Source of the DNA: an uncultured Lachnospiraceae bacterium
GTDB lineage: Bacteria > Bacillota > Clostridia > Lachnospirales > Lachnospiraceae
Direction: 5' to 3'
Assembly (NCBI GenBank): GCA_947089905.1
Contig: CAMUMG010000001.1
Location: forward strand, 372,001 to 436,000
Length of the DNA: 64,000 nucleotides
The translations under genes were made by a program, and so were the position numbers. The notes under the pieces were generated by a model that made no database searches, was not told the origin of the DNA, and saw only the letters and a program-made list of their open reading frames with translations. Below are positions 62,582 to 64,000 of this stretch, piece by piece. The number at the start of each line of letters is the position of its first letter. Positions within the stretch are counted from its first letter, which is position 1.

Positions 62582-63769
62582 TTACTTAATGATTTCCGTC
62601 ACACGGATACCAAAAGCATCTTCAATTACTACTACTTCTCCTTTAGCCACATATTTTCCATTGACTAAAACATCTATTGGCTCACCTGCCAGATGGTTTA
62701 ATTCTATAATAGTTCCGGGTGCAAAGTCAAGAATCTCTTTAATTGACTTTGTCGTTCGTCCAAGTTCTGCAGTAACCTCTAACGGCACATCTAACAGTAA
62801 ATCAATATTTTCTGTTTGAAGCAGTGGACTGGAATTTATGGTAAATGGCTGGAACTGTACTGGTGAAATATTTACATCCTGTTGTGGTGGCATCATATAA
62901 GGCATTGCCTGTTGACCTTGATATGGCATTTGTTGCATTGGTGGCACCTGCTGCATTGGCGGCATCTGTGGTTGACCCATTGGCATACCACTAGGTGGCA
63001 TAGAAGCTTGTGGCGGTGGTGGGGTCTGTGCTGGTGGCGGAGTTGATGGGTTTTGTTCTTGGTTTATATTGTTTGTAGCTGGCTGATCAAATCCACTGTA
63101 TTTCATAAACTGATGATAAAGATCCTTTGCAAATTCAATCGGATATAGCTGCATCAATTCACTATCTACTAAATTTCCTATTTCCATACGGAAAGCTACT
63201 TTTACAAATCGACTCTTTAAAAAGGTTGAGATTTCTCCTCCGTCTATATCATCTGTCAAATCGACTAAATTTGCATTTGGTGGACTAATATCCACTTTTT
63301 TCTCCAACATTGATGAAATAGATGTGGCAGCCGATCCCATCATCTGATTCATTGCCTCACTAATTGCACTTAAATGAATTTCTGTCAATTCTCCATCAAT
63401 ATTAGAGCCATCATTTCCCATCATGAGATCGGTAATAATCTTTACATCTCTTTCTTTTAAAACTAAAATATTATTTCCATCTAATCCTTCTTGATAGGAA
63501 ATTTGTATAAATACACATGGTCTGTCATACTGCATTGACAATTCATCCCATGTACAGTATGTAACAACAGGTGTTGTAATATTAACTCTTTGATTGACCA
63601 GAGAAAATAATGTAGTTGCTGCTGTTCCCATACTTATATTGGAAATCTCTCCAATCGCGTCTTTTTCGGCATCTGTTAGTTCTTCCTCTAAATTAGTGTC
63701 AGTATTTGCCGAAGCTGCATCATTTAAGAGAGCATTTATCTCTTCCTGTGATAGCATACTACCATCCAT
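62582..63769 (-). CDS. fliY: Flagellar switch/CheY-P phosphatase FliY (FliN-like)
   Basis: 395 residues. Start [11 protein letters not shown] resembles the CheY-P-binding segment. Residues ~30-220 form a CheC-like phosphatase domain ([20 protein letters not shown] and [20 protein letters not shown]). Residues ~225-300 are a Pro/Gln/Met linker ([20 protein letters not shown]). The end is the FliN/SpoA domain ([20 protein letters not shown] ... [19 protein letters not shown]). It combines switch-ring and CheY-P removal roles. The long PQM linker is notable. GAGGAG lies 9-10 nt before the ATG. Confidence 0.95.
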   Translation of the reverse strand: MDGSMLSQEEINALLNDAASANTDTNLEEELTDAEKDAIGEISNISMGTAATTLFSLVNQRVNITTPVVTYCTWDELSMQYDRPCVFIQISYQEGLDGNNILVLKERDVKIITDLMMGNDGSNIDGELTEIHLSAISEAMNQMMGSAATSISSMLEKKVDISPPNANLVDLTDDIDGGEISTFLKSRFVKVAFRMEIGNLVDSELMQLYPIEFAKDLYHQFMKYSGFDQPATNNINQEQNPSTPPPAQTPPPPQASMPPSGMPMGQPQMPPMQQVPPMQQMPYQGQQAMPYMMPPQQDVNISPVQFQPFTINSSPLLQTENIDLLLDVPLEVTAELGRTTKSIKEILDFAPGTIIELNHLAGEPIDVLVNGKYVAKGEVVVIEDAFGIRVTEIIK

Positions 63770-63775
63770 ATCCAG

Positions 63776-64000
63776 TTACTCCTCCTCTCTGATAATTGTC
63801 GATACCTTAACTGCATAAGCATCCGAAGACGAGCCTGGCAATGCAGTAAACTTTTTAATGTTTCCAACATATACATTCAATTCGTCACTCACTTTAGAAT
63901 CTAATTTAATAATATCTCCCTTTTGCATATTAATTAAATCATTTAAAGAGATACTACTTCTTCCAAGTACCACTCGAATTGGAATTCTTGCTTTTGCAAT
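63776..64000 (-). CDS. fliM: Flagellar motor switch protein FliM, C-terminal part (cut by window edge)
   Basis: The frame is open to position 64000 and reads IAKARIPIRVVLGRSSISLN, then DLINMQKGDIIKLDSK, VYVGNIKKFTALPG and a final IIREEE. This is the SpoA-like C-terminal domain of FliM, the switch-ring protein that binds CheY-P. The N-terminal part is outside the window. fliY starts 7 bp downstream. Confidence 0.88.
   Translation of the reverse strand: MAKARIPIRVVLGRSSISLNDLINMQKGDIIKLDSKVSDELNVYVGNIKKFTALPGSSSDAYAVKVSTIIREEE

Overview
The window is AT-rich chromosomal DNA from a low-GC, Gram-positive, spore-forming and motile anaerobe, most likely a Lachnospiraceae-type member of the Clostridia. 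The basis is: PolC-type DNA polymerase; the sporulation genes yqfC/yqfD and a SpoVB-family flippase; the SigI/RsgI pair; CheC, CheD and FliY beside a FliM-to-SigD flagellar operon; FapA and DUF6115 genes between sigD and rpsB; and a bactofilin gene upstream of pyrH. No species is claimed. Almost every gene lies on the minus strand, so the operons read from high to low coordinates.

Layout. 1-11.3 kb: the start of proB, two FAD-dependent flavoproteins, a BofC-like membrane protein, a SpoVB-type flippase, a DUF3048 lipoprotein, then the ybeY / degenerate PgpH-like / phoH / yqfD / yqfC cluster and rpsU. 11.4-18.7 kb: DUF3842, a uridine-kinase-like NTPase, an ECF transporter S component behind a terminator-bearing leader, a large secreted propeller/Ig-like protein, alaS and a PIG-L deacetylase. 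18.9-26.3 kb: a YfhO membrane protein, a zinc-ribbon/LRR membrane protein behind rsgI and sigI, a divergent secreted His/Cys-rich protein, a ferritin-like protein and tRNA-Glu(CTC). 26.4-39.8 kb: polC, ispG, rseP, dxr, cdsA, uppS, frr, pyrH, a bactofilin and a GH43 arabinanase lipoprotein. This block joins isoprenoid and undecaprenyl synthesis, CDP-DAG synthesis, intramembrane proteolysis and ribosome recycling. 40.0-41.9 kb: a plus-strand island with a methyltransferase and a GNAT/P-loop-kinase fusion.

42-64 kb: tsf and rpsB, then the flagellar/chemotaxis operon read backwards: MltG-like, DUF6115, small protein, FapA, sigD, small membrane protein, cheD, cheC, cheW, cheA, an extra HPt gene, cheB, flhG, flhF, flhA, flhB, fliR, fliQ, fliP, fliO, cheY, fliY and fliM (cut by the window edge). 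Together these encode the export gate, switch complex, assembly GTPase/ATPase pair, chemotaxis core and the motility sigma factor.

The most unusual features are: (1) two tandem extra copies of the CheA phosphoacceptor (HPt/P1) domain, one free-standing and one fused in frame to CheA, both with the histidine but with HSLKG changed to HSLTG; (2) an rpsB leader whose complementary segments predict a pseudoknot next to the ribosome-binding site; (3) a structured repeat of about 120 nt present twice in inverted orientation, one copy wedged between rpsB and tsf behind a terminator; (4) a PgpH-like HD protein that has lost most metal ligands; (5) a secreted His/Cys-rich repeat protein divergent from sigI; (6) the GNAT/P-loop fusion island.
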